From assembly GCA_973895155.1 (NCBI GenBank), contig OZ316892.1, positions 2,666,001-2,730,000 on the forward strand: a stretch of DNA of 64,000 nucleotides. Direction: 5' to 3'. Every line of letters starts with the position of its first letter. Positions within the stretch are counted from its first letter, which is position 1. Shown in pieces: positions 47,134-57,905 of this stretch. The position numbers and the translations under genes were made by a program. A model generated the notes under the pieces. The model saw only the letters and a list, made by a program, of their open reading frames with translations. It had not been told where the DNA came from and ran no database searches. The stretch comes from Marsupella aquatica (lineage: Eukaryota > Marchantiophyta).

Positions 47134-47703
47134 CTACCACATCAAATACGGATACCAATCCTGTTGTCGATGCCACTCAGCCCTGAGGTACTCAAGCATG
47201 TACATTAAGTCATCAAGGTCTAAACCCTGCTCATGCCATGGTGGTCTTCGATCTGTACCTACAAGCAGTGGCAGCGGTGCCCTCCATGGTGCACATGTTG
47301 CTACCAAGTCCCTCCACTGGGTACTAATTAGTCTATATTTGCAGATATCTTGTGCGCCAGACACCACAAGAACCCTCGGCCAGACATGTGTAAGAACTAT
47401 ATCATCTGCCAAATCAGGCAACAAGGAACCACCTACAGCATCGTGCTTGTCTAACTCATCAGCTGAAAAGTAAATGTCCTCTTTGGACTGTGCATCCTCA
47501 TTCACCACAGCATTCACAACACATCCAAGGTCTGCAAGCATTATCTCGGATGGAGCTACACTCTGTCTGGTTACCAATCCACACAAGTAAGCCCAAGCAG
47601 TAGCCATGCACGATGCAACCCGTAGGAGGACCCTACATAGGGCCTGACGGTCTAGAAGAGGCAGCATACCCACCAAAGTCTTCAGCCAAACAGAGCCCAG
47701 CAA
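47134..47703 (-). CDS. F-box protein fragment, captured
   Basis: An open frame of about 190 residues. Residues 95-145 read LLPDLADDIVLTHVWPRVL and ICKYRLISTQWRDLVAT, an F-box with its leucine/proline start and tryptophan near the end. F-box proteins bind SKP1 and choose targets for ubiquitination. No ATG opens the frame, so it may be an exon. It lies between tnp2 and the BRCT gene in the same orientation, a place where transposase genes have no such domain, so I infer capture from the host. The partner-binding domain is not recognisable. Confidence 0.6.
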   Translation of the reverse strand: MLGSVWLKTLVGMLPLLDRQALCRVLLRVASCMATAWAYLCGLVTRQSVAPSEIMLADLGCVVNAVVNEDAQSKEDIYFSADELDKHDAVGGSLLPDLADDIVLTHVWPRVLVVSGAQDICKYRLISTQWRDLVATCAPWRAPLPLLVGTDRRPPWHEQGLDLDDLMYMLEYLRAEWHRQQDWYPYLMW

Positions 47704-47843
47704 GTAGATTCACAGTCACACCCCACGCAGCAGGAAACAACAATCACTTCAACTGCGACCAACCATGACAAGATGAGTTAGTTCAAGGATCACATTTATT
47801 ACAAAATTGGGATTTATACAAAAATATGAGGGACTCCTACTCC

Positions 47844-48423
47844 TCACTCTCTCCCACCTTTGCTAAGCATACATCTCCGCTGAATCTTGGAGGGCCAGGC
47901 CTCAAAAATATCAAAGTCCCAAGCATTCTGTCGCTTCCCTCTAGCTGCTGATTCCAGAAGCCAATCAGGGGAAAGCACCCAAAGATTGTTGTTCATGACA
48001 AAATCACGCACTATTGTCTTAAAGAATTTTCTGCATATTTTCATGTATGACATATCTACAACATGAGCGGAGGTTTCTGTTAGACTCTCCTCCACTGTCC
48101 CACCTAGCTCAACAACTATGGACTTGTACAGTCTGCACTTAGTCTCCCCAATTCCTTCTTCTACAAATACCACACTGAACCCTTTCATAATGGTATTTCT
48201 CTCATTGCCATGCTCATTCAATATAGCATCTGCACGCATAGGATGGTGTCCTATGTTGACAACAGGTCCATATTGGACAGAAGCAAAGTTGGGTTTCTCT
48301 GCTGCTGCTTCATAGGCTTCCTTTTCAACCAAAGCCTCTGCAGTGGCCTCCTCACTCTCCCACAACTCATATTGCTCAGTACTCTGTACACACCTATGTT
48401 TAACAGAATTGGTCAGCCAAGAG
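47844..48423 (-). pseudogene. Tandem-BRCT protein, 3' part, split by element B
   Basis: Starts at the target duplication of element B with SWLTNSVKHRCVQSTEQYEL, the last helix of a first BRCT domain, and continues through a linker into a second BRCT: FSVVFVEEGIGETKCRLYKS, GGTVEESLTETSAHVV, then VLSPDWLLESAARGKRQ, and a stop at 47844. BRCT pairs bind phosphoproteins in DNA damage response; the second domain has some likeness to the BRCT of DNA polymerase lambda, but I cannot assign a family. The other part lies at 53101-53247. A gene carried by a CACTA element is likely a host capture. Confidence 0.65.
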
Positions 48424-48599
48424 TGTGGTGCGTCCCATGGCTCCCTAAACCCAAGAAACCCCCCAGCTCAAGCCGATTCCCGCAGGTTTCGTGCTTGGCG
48501 AGGCCGTTTCCGCGGCTTAGCGGCATGGGACGTTGCTAACCTTCTACTACTACTATTAACATTTTACACACATATACTGGACAGATCCTTCATCGGGTC

Positions 48600-49344
48600 A
48601 TGAGATACGTAGCCGGCCTAATATAGGCCTTCCCCTATCTTCCCCTGTCTTCCCCTCCGTCTTGTTAGGTATGTTTGGATTCCGCCGCCGGAATGATCCC
48701 CAATAGGCTTGGTTAAGCCGCTAAGACCTCTCTCAGCTCGACACATCCAACTCTCACTCCCCTGCTTACTTTCCTTCCTTCTGTTGATGTGGGCACTCTT
48801 CACACAAGTTAATGCGACACACAAATAGCAAAATGACTCATTCTGACTGAGTCATACCATGCACTTGCCATACAAACAGTACATCTCATACACAAGTTCT
48901 GCGAACTAAGCCGTGAGGCCAACTCTATTCAGCTCTTAGGCATGAGGAAACATGAATATACACAAGGGTCACTGTATGACTAACCGAGAGCTTCTCGTAC
49001 TACTTGATCCCAGCCCGGCTGGTGCAAACTAAAAACTTGCTAAAGAAGAGGCCCTGAGCTCCCCGCTGCCCAGGTACTTATCCTGGTAGTGGATCCGCCA
49101 TTCTTTGCATCGTAAGCCTAATCTACTTAACAGTAATCTACTTGCCCGAATCTACCTATGTACAGCAAGGCAGGAGCACAAGTGTTGCTCCTACCAGTGG
49201 GACCGCAATCCCACTAAGCTAAGTGTCAGGGCCGCTCCTGGTTCTGATCCTAATCCTAAACGTGGAGGTCCGTGCCCGCCCTGCCCACTCACGCCTCCTC
49301 CCTCCACGTCCGCCCTCCCTAAAAGGAACGGCGCCCTTGCACCG
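48600..49344 (-). other. 3' non-coding region of element B
   Basis: Contains the GC-rich imperfect palindrome at about 48680 and a purine-rich run on the minus strand (GAAGACAGGGGAAGATAGGGG, 48625-48655, given in part). No LTR follows it. Confidence 0.5.
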
Positions 49345-52300
49345 TCACGACACCGGTGGTGGATCCTCAATGGACGCCCCCAACACTTCCTCCTCAGCCA
49401 CTGCCGTTGGCCCGCCTACTGACAGATTACCTGCCCTTGACCGAGTCAACTCTCCATCGGCCTGACTGGGTCCACCTTCGGCTTCAGCCTCGACAACTCC
49501 AACGGCTTCGGCTTCAGCCACTCCCACGGCTTCGGCTTCAGCCAACCCAACGGCTTCGGCCTCAGCCAACCCCACAGCTTCGGCCTCCCCTTCCCCTAGG
49601 GTAGTTGGATCCTTAGCCGTGACCCTGTCTGGGGTCGGTGCTGGGTCTACCTCCTTGATCACCACGGCCTGTGAAGTCGTATTACTCCTTGACCCTGAAG
49701 GTTTCCGCTTCTTCTTCGTTGGTGGCTCGGCAGCTGGTCCCTTCCCCTTCCCACTTACCTCCGGCACTGGTGCAGGTGGCGCGGCTTGTCCTTCGGCAAT
49801 TACCACCCCTGGTAACTGGTTTGTCCCAACAGGAGATGGACCTGCTGCAGCTAAGCATTTAAATACTGCGGCTTGTTTCTTCAGCCGCTCTGTTTGGTTG
49901 TCGGCCCGCCGCTGTAGGTTCTCCATCTTCCTCGTGATTTCCTCCAACTCCTCTTGGGTTTCATCCAGGTCCTTACGTGCCCCCTCCAGCTCGTTTTTGG
50001 CCTCCTCCTGCTCCCTATGGGCTTCCTCCAATTCCTTCTTCAAGGTAGCCTTCTCCTCCTGGGTTGCTCTTAGCTCCTTGTCGAGCTCTGCAATGATGAC
50101 AGACTCCATCTGGTTCATCTTGGCGTAAGTCTGTTCGAGCATCTCGTCCTTCTCCCTTAGGTCGGCCTTGAAGCTGGCCGTCAGGGACGCAAGCTCCTGC
50201 TGCAGCGCCATAATCCCTTGATAGGATTTCCCTAACTCGACCTCCTTCTGCTCAAGGGCTCCGCGGATTTTCTCGAGCTCCCCTTTCAACGCCCATTCCT
50301 TTCTTTGGGTCTCCGCCATGGCCCGGCTGTTGGCTGTTATGTGGGCCTCCTCTGTATTCTTCAGCTCTTGCTTCCACTTTTCCCTTTCTTTGATCGTGTC
50401 GGCCAACTCTTCCTGCGTCTGAGTCAGTTTATCCTTGATATTCTGATTATCAGCCTGCGCGGCGTCCAACTGCCCCTGCATGATGTTCAGCTCATGTCGT
50501 TTAATCCGCAGTTCATCTTGGGCTTTCTTGGCCGCCCTTAGATCTTCAATCTCGGCTGCCATCCTCCTAAGCCGCCGAATGACCTCGTCCTTCTTGCTTC
50601 TCTCTAAAGCCACCGCTTCTTCTAATTGGTGCTTCTCCAACTGCTCCCTATGGAAAAAGGGTCCTACCTCCAACTCCTCTCCAAAGATGCCGAGCGCAAG
50701 TTCCCCACACATCTCACCATATTCCATGGCTCTATTCTTAGCGTAGGTGGAGTAAGTAGAAGTGATCGGCATCGCCCATCGTGGCCTCTGCTCCCAAGCC
50801 GTCCTGCGGATCTCTTCAATCGTGGCTAGAGGTTTGCTTCCTTTTTCGGCTAGCCGCCTGATGTCCTCCGGCCAATCTCCTCCTGGTAAATCCTTTTCCT
50901 TAGCCAGGGCGGCCTCTTCCTCCTGCTTGATTCGCTCCTGAAATTCCTGCACCGTCTGTTTTATGCCGTCGAAGCTCGGGGGAGCAACATCTGGTGGGGG
51001 AGACTCAGGGCTACTCTGCTGGTTGGGGTCCCCTCGCACTACCCTTGGAAGTGTGGGGACAAACCGGCCACAGGTCCTTACTCCTGGAACGTGATGGTCC
51101 GACCCATAGCCGGAATTATCATGGCTGCAGTCCTCCACTGCCTCCTCTACCTCTTGGATTTCCGGCTTCTCCCTCTCCTCTTCCTCGGTAGGAGCTTCAG
51201 GCAATTCTGCCTCAGATTCGGAGCTTGAGGTTCCCACGTACATTCGAACACCTGGCTTGGATTCCGGCCTGATTCTCTCCTTGTCTCCAGCAAAGGGGTT
51301 TTCTCTCGTGAGCCGGTGTAGGCCTACCTCTGTAGTAGTGTCCTGCATTGTTGCCGTTGCCATTGTTGTTGCCGATGCCGATTTCTTTTCTTTCTCCAGT
51401 AGTTTCAGCAGACTCTGCATGCCTGGTTGCTGCATCGGCAAGTCTTCCTTCCTGGGCCTAAACACCTGCTCGATCGTAGGACTAACAGGTGGTTGAGGCT
51501 TCTCAGCCAACGGCCTCGGCGTTGGAGCTTCCTCGGGTGCCCTTACCTGCAGGGGAAGTACCGGGGCAAAAGTCTGACCTCTGGCATACCGGCACAACAA
51601 CGGCATGTGATAGCCAAGCCGCGACACGCTCCCCATGCCGATTACCTGCTGCTCCTCCTTTAAGATCTTCTTCAATTGGTTGAGGAGGTACCCGTTGTAG
51701 TCCCGGCTTGGGTCTGGCCTTTCTGCCAGATAGACCTGTGCCTTGCCGATCTCTGCCCTCGGCAAGTTACAATGCATGGTCACCCGCAAGAAGTCGATCA
51801 TCTCTCCTATGTGCGGGTTGGTGCAGGTGTTCCGGAAGAAGCCATTCTTCGTTGATGGCCCGGGGAACGACCGGAACTCCTTGTCAGGCAAGGTCTTCCT
51901 GGTATCAACTTTGGTCTTATTGCCCATCGGCAAGCCAAACACTTCGGCAATCACCTTGGGAGTAAGATAGAAATCCTTCCCATATATCCTCGTGCAATTG
52001 GTCTCGGGTTCCCATGACCCCACGAATTCTAATAGGTCTGACTCCGGTACCTCCGGCTTCAGCCATGGTAATCTTACAAAGGCCTCCAAGCCGGATCCGG
52101 CCATGAAGCCTTGGTACTTCTTGGTCTGCATGGCCGTAAAGCATGCATCCTCCTCCCGTGCAAAATGTAGTTGCACCTCCACCGGTAGGGTTGCCGCCCA
52201 GCCCTTCCAGGTGTCATCCCTGGTTGGAATGGCCTTGATGGGATCGACCTCCTCTTCTTCGGCTTCTCCTTGCCTCCTGCTCTGCTGCTCGGCTGGCTTC

Positions 52301-52980
52301 TTTGGTGCCGCCGACCTCGTTCTTTTTGCCGGGGTGGCTTCATCGTTGACGGCTCCCTTCCTCTTCATCTCTGCTGCCGTGGAGGTTTCTCCTAGCACCG
52401 TTGCCTGGGTCCACCTTTCCGTGCTACCCTTTAATTCCCAGTGTATGTCGTTGCAGTTCTTGATGGCCTCTCGGATGCCGACGACGCTGTCTTTGCAAAA
52501 CAGAAGATCGTCGAGTTGATTGGAAGTAGGCGTCCACAGGAACTCGTCCTTGATGAGTTCGCCTCCTAAGAAAGCCGTCTTCTGCAGCTCCCACAATCGA
52601 GCGAGCTCCTGCCGTTCTCGAGCTGCCCTTTCTGACTCCTCGTCCTCGTAAGTCTTGATGTACTCAGTTGCCCGTTCGAACAGGCATCCCCAGAAATGTG
52701 CCGCTTGATTGACATTGCTCATACCCTCCTTAGGTTGATCGTCGGTATCTACTCTCTCCCCGAGTGCTTGCCTAAGCAGCTGACAGTAGTTGGCCTCCCG
52801 TAGTCGTCTGCCTAGTTCGTGCTCGCAAATGAGCCACCATCTCCTGCAAGCGCTCCTTACCCCTCTCCTCTGCCGGTCCTTCTTCCCGTTGATCCTTCCT
52901 AGCCACCGACGCTTAACGCGCGCTAACCCTAATCGGGTTTTCACCCTCAGCCTTACCTCCAGCCTCTGCCCGGGTTCCAT
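49345..52980 (-). CDS. 1211-residue coiled-coil gag-like protein of element B, intact
   Basis: Fully open from an ATG in strong context (ACCATGG) at 52980. Order: basic N-terminus; helical region; NLS-like KRTRSAAPKKP near 230; a folded domain at roughly 270-470 with AFVRLPWLKPEVPESDL, IYGKDFYLTPKVIAEVFGLP, FFRNTCTNPHIGEMIDFL and EIGKAQVYLAERPD; a proline-rich linker; a long coiled coil (about 700-1050); KKKRKPSG; and tandem AEAVG(L/V)AE octads near the end. Element C has the same folded-domain motifs (LPW, EFV, IFGLPEG, RTC..P.IAE, AQV). It lacks zinc knuckle, protease, polymerase and transposase motifs. An intact frame of this length beside decayed transposon genes implies recent insertion and selection on the protein. 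Function unknown. Confidence 0.8.
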   Translation of the reverse strand: MEPGQRLEVRLRVKTRLGLARVKRRWLGRINGKKDRQRRGVRSACRRWWLICEHELGRRLREANYCQLLRQALGERVDTDDQPKEGMSNVNQAAHFWGCLFERATEYIKTYEDEESERAARERQELARLWELQKTAFLGGELIKDEFLWTPTSNQLDDLLFCKDSVVGIREAIKNCNDIHWELKGSTERWTQATVLGETSTAAEMKRKGAVNDEATPAKRTRSAAPKKPAEQQSRRQGEAEEEEVDPIKAIPTRDDTWKGWAATLPVEVQLHFAREEDACFTAMQTKKYQGFMAGSGLEAFVRLPWLKPEVPESDLLEFVGSWEPETNCTRIYGKDFYLTPKVIAEVFGLPMGNKTKVDTRKTLPDKEFRSFPGPSTKNGFFRNTCTNPHIGEMIDFLRVTMHCNLPRAEIGKAQVYLAERPDPSRDYNGYLLNQLKKILKEEQQVIGMGSVSRLGYHMPLLCRYARGQTFAPVLPLQVRAPEEAPTPRPLAEKPQPPVSPTIEQVFRPRKEDLPMQQPGMQSLLKLLEKEKKSASATTMATATMQDTTTEVGLHRLTRENPFAGDKERIRPESKPGVRMYVGTSSSESEAELPEAPTEEEEREKPEIQEVEEAVEDCSHDNSGYGSDHHVPGVRTCGRFVPTLPRVVRGDPNQQSSPESPPPDVAPPSFDGIKQTVQEFQERIKQEEEAALAKEKDLPGGDWPEDIRRLAEKGSKPLATIEEIRRTAWEQRPRWAMPITSTYSTYAKNRAMEYGEMCGELALGIFGEELEVGPFFHREQLEKHQLEEAVALERSKKDEVIRRLRRMAAEIEDLRAAKKAQDELRIKRHELNIMQGQLDAAQADNQNIKDKLTQTQEELADTIKEREKWKQELKNTEEAHITANSRAMAETQRKEWALKGELEKIRGALEQKEVELGKSYQGIMALQQELASLTASFKADLREKDEMLEQTYAKMNQMESVIIAELDKELRATQEEKATLKKELEEAHREQEEAKNELEGARKDLDETQEELEEITRKMENLQRRADNQTERLKKQAAVFKCLAAAGPSPVGTNQLPGVVIAEGQAAPPAPVPEVSGKGKGPAAEPPTKKKRKPSGSRSNTTSQAVVIKEVDPAPTPDRVTAKDPTTLGEGEAEAVGLAEAEAVGLAEAEAVGVAEAEAVGVVEAEAEGGPSQADGELTRSRAGNLSVGGPTAVAEEEVLGASIEDPPPVS
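49500..49600 (-). repeat. 24-bp coding repeat in the element B ORF
   Basis: About four tandem units of 24 bp (ACGGCTTCGGCTTCAGCC plus six bases) encoding AEAVG(L/V)AE. Confidence 0.85.
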
Positions 52981-53100
52981 GGTTGCCCCTAATTGTTTAT
53001 ATTTTCCTTGTTTTGTCACTATACTAAGGTGTTCCTAGGGTGCCTTCCTGCTTTACCCACTTAACCGGCCGAGTGATTCCTGTCTAGGCATCACAAAGAG

Positions 53101-53247
53101 ACTTCAACTACTTTTAGACCTTGGTTGGTAATGGCAGAATCAATGAAGGACCATGACCACTTGTTCATCACATCCAGCCATGTCCCCGCAACAACATGTG
53201 TAGTCTATGGAGTGATGTCCTTGACTTCAGTCCCATGGAACTCTGAG
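53101..53247 (-). pseudogene. Tandem-BRCT protein, upstream exon part, split by element B
   Basis: Exon after a possible acceptor (TTCTCAG). It reads TTHVVAGTWLDVMNKW, then GLKVVEV up to the element B insertion, where SWLTNSV continues at 48423. THVVA and VVEVSWL are the third strand and the conserved tryptophan helix of a BRCT fold. A TAG at 53205-53207 lies just before TTHVVA, possibly a mutated CAG. Confidence 0.6.
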
Positions 53248-56200
53248 AATCATTTTTGTACGATTGGCCAACTCACTTGGGTGAACCCATAGTGGCCAGG
53301 AATCAAAATGGCTTTGATTCCAGCCAACAGAGGCGGGTGGTCAACCTTTGTACGTTTCCTAGAGGCCATGTCCACACGGGCCACCTAATCACTGCAGACC
53401 GGAAGATAATGCGTTCACCTGATAATCGGAGGGCCCTTAAAATGCTGCGTTTATAACTTGGTCCAGTCCAGTCGTCTGGTGAGTCTCTGCTCCGATTCCA
53501 AACGGAAGAAATATTGGGACAAACGTACTAGACACCTGCAAGCATGCACCTCATAGTTTGAATATGTGCCTTCACAATATTGAAGGTGACAAGTGCAATT
53601 GTTTTGTGATGCCACATACAGATGTTGTAAATGGGCAGACATTCAATGAGAATACAAAATGTTGGTACACTTTAAGGGAATTCTCGCAAATTAAATAGCC
53701 TTGTAACTTATATGCTCATAATGAGAAGTCCTGATTTAATTTAAGCAGTGTCATGTAAGTCGTGATCAAAATGATTGCAGAGTTAAAAAAGTTCCTAGAA
53801 GGCTTAAGGGGAGTTTTTGAAGGCATGTACCCAGGAACAAGTAATGAACTTAGGGTACTTGTTGCCTAAGCATCCTCTAACTCTTGAGGAAATGAGCATG
53901 ACCAGGGAATTCTCTGAGAAATAGAAGTGCACAGGGAAAATGAAATTGGCTCATTCAGCTGCGCAAGATGGACCATTGCAGCATACTTGGACAGTTGTTC
54001 CGCAATACATAAAATACCCTGACTTACATGCAATTGATACAATCTGCTTTTGTTGGCTGTCCTACAGCTCATGGCAGTGCCGTTGGGATAGGGTAAGTGA
54101 ATATTGCCATAGCTGAAGCACATTGAGCTTGCAGCAACAAGTGAAGGAGCATGGCCAAAAGCAGAAAAGACAGACAGGTTTTACAAGAAGAAACTAACAA
54201 CCGCCAATCTACTCAAATCCGCTGCATAGATCAAACCCTCCGAACTACACAGCCCTCCTTTGAAAACAATCCAATGTGCTTTGGCTGGTGGATGACAAGG
54301 ACTGGGAGAAGAGGAAACGTCTGCACAATCAATCCAAATGACGGGACACAGAGACCAGGCACAGAGAGGATTTGTGCTTAGACAAAAACCACAAATTGTA
54401 GCATGGGCGCCATAGCATTCTAGACAAAGCACAAAACATAGAATCTATGAATCTATGACTCATGGACTAACAAAATGATTGGGTAGCATGGCAAAAGGAA
54501 AGACAAATTTCAAAATGACAACATGGCCCGTTTCCGCCATTCATTTGACGTTGCTAGGTGTCCGTAAGATGACTGACCCACAGACAATCCCGACAACCTC
54601 ATCTGACAGACTGCTTTTCTAGTGTGAAGAAATACATGATTACAAGCAACACCACGCCTCATCCAAGCAGGGAATTGAAAACATAACCATGTCATTCCTG
54701 TATTGGACAGTGTCCTCTACCATTGCACTGCATAGTTGTTATTCCATGTTGGTTGTCAACAGTTTGTTGGCTTGCCACAGCCTAGATAGAACAATAAAAT
54801 ACTGTACATGAATACAACAAGAAAAATCTGCATACAGCGATGGCCCGGTCACTTGAGGAAAAAACAAAACTAAGAAGGCAAGCACACAGGCAACCGAGAA
54901 AAAAAGCTAGTGGCGCCTCGCGGAGAATCCAGAATGGTAATGCCCTCGCCCAGAAGCTTGGGAAACAAAAGAGAAAAAAGCAAAAACGAGCTACCGACCA
55001 CCGTCTTGACCAGGCCCGCCACAAGGTATGGCTGGAGGCTATGGTCCCCCCCTTAGTAAAGAAAAGGATGCAGGTTGGAGCACGGGGCACAAGGCATGTT
55101 TGGATCCAGGAGGAGCAAAACAGTAATGTCAAGCAGGAAGTGTGGAGAGACCAATCAGTAAACAAAAATAGGGGAGAACAAACATACATCAGCAGCAGGA
55201 AACGAGAAAGTTGATTTAGGAGGGATTGTAGGGAGAGAGCTTTTGGTGGGCTCGGCTGCGCGTGAAATATCGGGAGATAGATGCGCGAGAGAGTGAGGAG
55301 GGTGGCAAGCGGAAGACGGGTTGGGACTGGACCCTTGGTGCCGGTGGGTAATATATGGGGTTTCAGCAGACTTGGGGCCAGTTTGAGGAGGATTAAGAAG
55401 CGCGCACCCCACGTTCTTGGGTGGTGGTTGGGTGGGGTTTTGTTTGATTGAAGAAGAAATCACCATTCTCTTCTAGAAGAAAGAAAATCGCAGGAAATAG
55501 TGGACGGGAGAACAAGGCATGTAATAGAGACAGTGCGCAGCTCAGCTCCGAGGTCACACTTTACGATGCACAGGGGGTCCTTGGTTGCAAGTAGGAGAAG
55601 GACTGAATCATTGTGGCTGCTCTTCTCTACTATTGAAGCACCCGGCTGGCAGCTCTGCAAACACTGATCGTAGCTACAATCTCTACACCGTTGATTGAAG
55701 AGCAACTGCAGCATAGTAAGGAGCTCCCACAGCCTCCCTCTTCAAAGCTCGGTTGACCTAGCTCTACGATCGACGGAGCATGGGCGCCAGACAAAGCACA
55801 AACTGTACCATGGAGCTGGAGAAAAACACAGAGTAATTGAAGCCTAACAATACCCTTCTCAGCTCCTGATCGAATGAGGAAAAACACATTACAAGACACA
55901 TTGCAGGCAATAGGATTTTAACAATGAAATCTTGCCTGTGCTGACAGAATACCTGCTTACAGCCACGCGTTGCTCATCCTCCCACAGTTCGGTGGCACAC
56001 TATCCAGATGGCATGACGCATGCCTTAACTTATGACGATTTGCGCAGCTCAAATCAAGTAGGTTGTCCCCACAAAAAGACAGAGGACAACAAAGAAAAGC
56101 AATGTAGCCGTGATGTCTTACCAGCCCTGACAACGGGAGCTTCAAAGGCGGTGCACTGTGGCTGAAATGGCAGCACGTTGCTCGAACACTAAAGCAACAC

Positions 56201-57160
56201 AAAACTTGGACTCTCACCTTATGCAACTCCTGGCTTGTATTCAGCTAGCGTTGGCCCACTCTAAGCTCCTGCGCCGCTCCGACTGCCAGTTGTTCTGTAG
56301 ACGGTCTGTATCCTCCCTAACCGCAGCTCCTCCCCGCCCCCAGCTCGTCACCCGCGTCTTCTCCCCAATTTTTGGTGAGCTCCTCCTCGACCACAGCACC
56401 CTAAACTGCTTTGCCTAGCCTCTGATGGCCTTCACGTTGTTACCGATTATCGCTCCCCACAAAGTCCACAATCCATAAACTAGGCAGATAGCGCACCCGT
56501 AGAACAGATGCAACCCGCATGCAGCTTCACCAGCTCAATGGCAGCTCGACAGCTTAAGGGTGCAGCAAAAAGGCGTTGAATAGGTTGTCTCACCTCACCC
56601 TTCGAGAGCCGGTCATTGCAGCATCCCTAAACTCCCGATCCCTCTTCTTGGATTCCACAGAGCCGACCACAAGAAAATGGGAACACTAAACCTCACTGTA
56701 GAGACGTTCCCACCAAGATTACACGGAAAACCTTGCTCCGATCCCTAAGCTCCTGATCCCATCGAGAGAACACGATAAAACCTTTCTCCAATCCCTAAAC
56801 TCCCGATCCCACCAAGAGAACACAATAAACCTTGCTCCGCAAGTTGGGAATGTGGCGGGATCCCTAAACACATCAACAACCTGCTAAGTGTAAGCAAAGT
56901 TGCATAACCGGCTTGTTCCCTTCCAACGGTCGCGCGACTCGGGTGTCCAAACGGTACTGCAAGCGGTACAGGCCCCTAGCTTGGGATACCCTTACCAAAG
57001 TCACTGGTGTTGCCGACATGGTAACGGCAAGATTATCCTGACCCTCCATTAACCCCCTCCATTCACTCAAGTGTTGTGAGTGACAACTTAGTGTAGTGTC
57101 GCTAAACAAATACTTTGGCCTTAGCAAATATCTGTGGTGATCGAACTTCATTAAACCAAA
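53248..57160. other. Non-coding part of the CACTA element upstream of the BRCT gene
   Basis: About 3.9 kb without a supported gene. It may hold remaining 5' exons and promoter of the captured BRCT gene. The stretch 56.2-56.9 kb repeats phrases such as CTAAACTCCCGATCCC. Short frames on both strands have no family resemblance. Confidence 0.4.
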
Positions 57161-57164
57161 CCTC

Positions 57165-57260
57165 TTTTGGTCACAAATAAGGCCATTTAATGAGTGATGC
57201 CCCTTGTCATCACCCTCTTAATTTATGCAATTACCCCTCCTGAACATAAGTGAACATTGT
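57165..57260 (+). repeat. Direct repeat, copy 1 (GGTCACAAATAAGGCCATTTA)
   Basis: About 95 bp matching 57812-57905: TTTGGTCACAAATAAGGCC, then ATGCCCCTTG, TATCACCCTCTT or a variant, and ACCCCTCCT(G/C)AACATAAG. A local duplication inside the CACTA right arm, 647 bp apart. Confidence 0.8.
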
Positions 57261-57811
57261 CCAAATTGCCTACCCTCATGAATAATTTGTCAATTATCTT
57301 TCCCGACATATATGATGTCAATGGACATGATGGGGAACATGATGTCAATGGACATGATGCCAACGATCCAATGGTTCCTAAACCCCCATCCCCTTAACAT
57401 GCAACCCCCGACCCTTGACATCAAACCCCCCCTAAACCCCCTTTAGTGAAAACCCAGCCACCCCCTAGCCTTGACATATAAACCCCCTAAATGTCTTCAC
57501 AACTCGACTGTGGCCAGACTATCTTTGCAATGCCAGGGGCCATTTTTAGAGTGCATGCCGCTTGCAAGCTCAGGCTCTCAAGATCCTCCCAAGGCAGCAA
57601 ACAAGTTAGGGTCCCTAAACATGTTCCTTTACCCTAAACCATTGCGTCACTATTTCAATCGAGTGTTCTTCGCCTGGACAACCCCCTAACCCTAAACCCA
57701 CACCCCCTTGAGACCGGTACAAATCTACCTTTGTGCATCTCGGCCTTTTATTGATGGAGTTAGTAATCGATCCCTCCGTAGTCCACCCTCCATGAACCTC
57801 ACTCCAAAACC

Positions 57812-57905
57812 TTTTTGGTCACAAATAAGGCCATTTATTGACTTATGCCCCTTGCTATCACCCTCTTTACAGAATTACCCCTCCTCAACATAAGTGAACA
57901 TTACC
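57812..57905 (+). repeat. Direct repeat, copy 2
   Basis: Partner of 57165-57260, same orientation. Confidence 0.8.

Larger units (their letters stand above)
48424..53095 (-). mobile_element. Element B: LTR-less transposon-like element, 5-bp duplication AAGAG
   Basis: A 4672-bp unit on the minus strand, flanked by AAGAG at 48419-48423 and 53096-53100. Read on the minus strand it begins TGTGATGCC, has GGCCGGTTAA within 35 bp (compare GGCGGTTAA in C), and ends GACGCACCACA. Its coding start is only 116 bp from the end, leaving no room for an LTR. The 3' region contains CATTCCGGCGGCGGAATCC (about 48680), shared with C. Excising it with one duplication joins GAA GTC TCT TGG CTG in frame within a BRCT domain, which confirms both boundaries. 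Confidence 0.88.

Noticed and set aside
49619-50128. Serine-rich 169-codon plus-strand frame
   Set aside because: Antisense of the glutamate/lysine-rich coiled coil of the element B protein; such shadows are expected.
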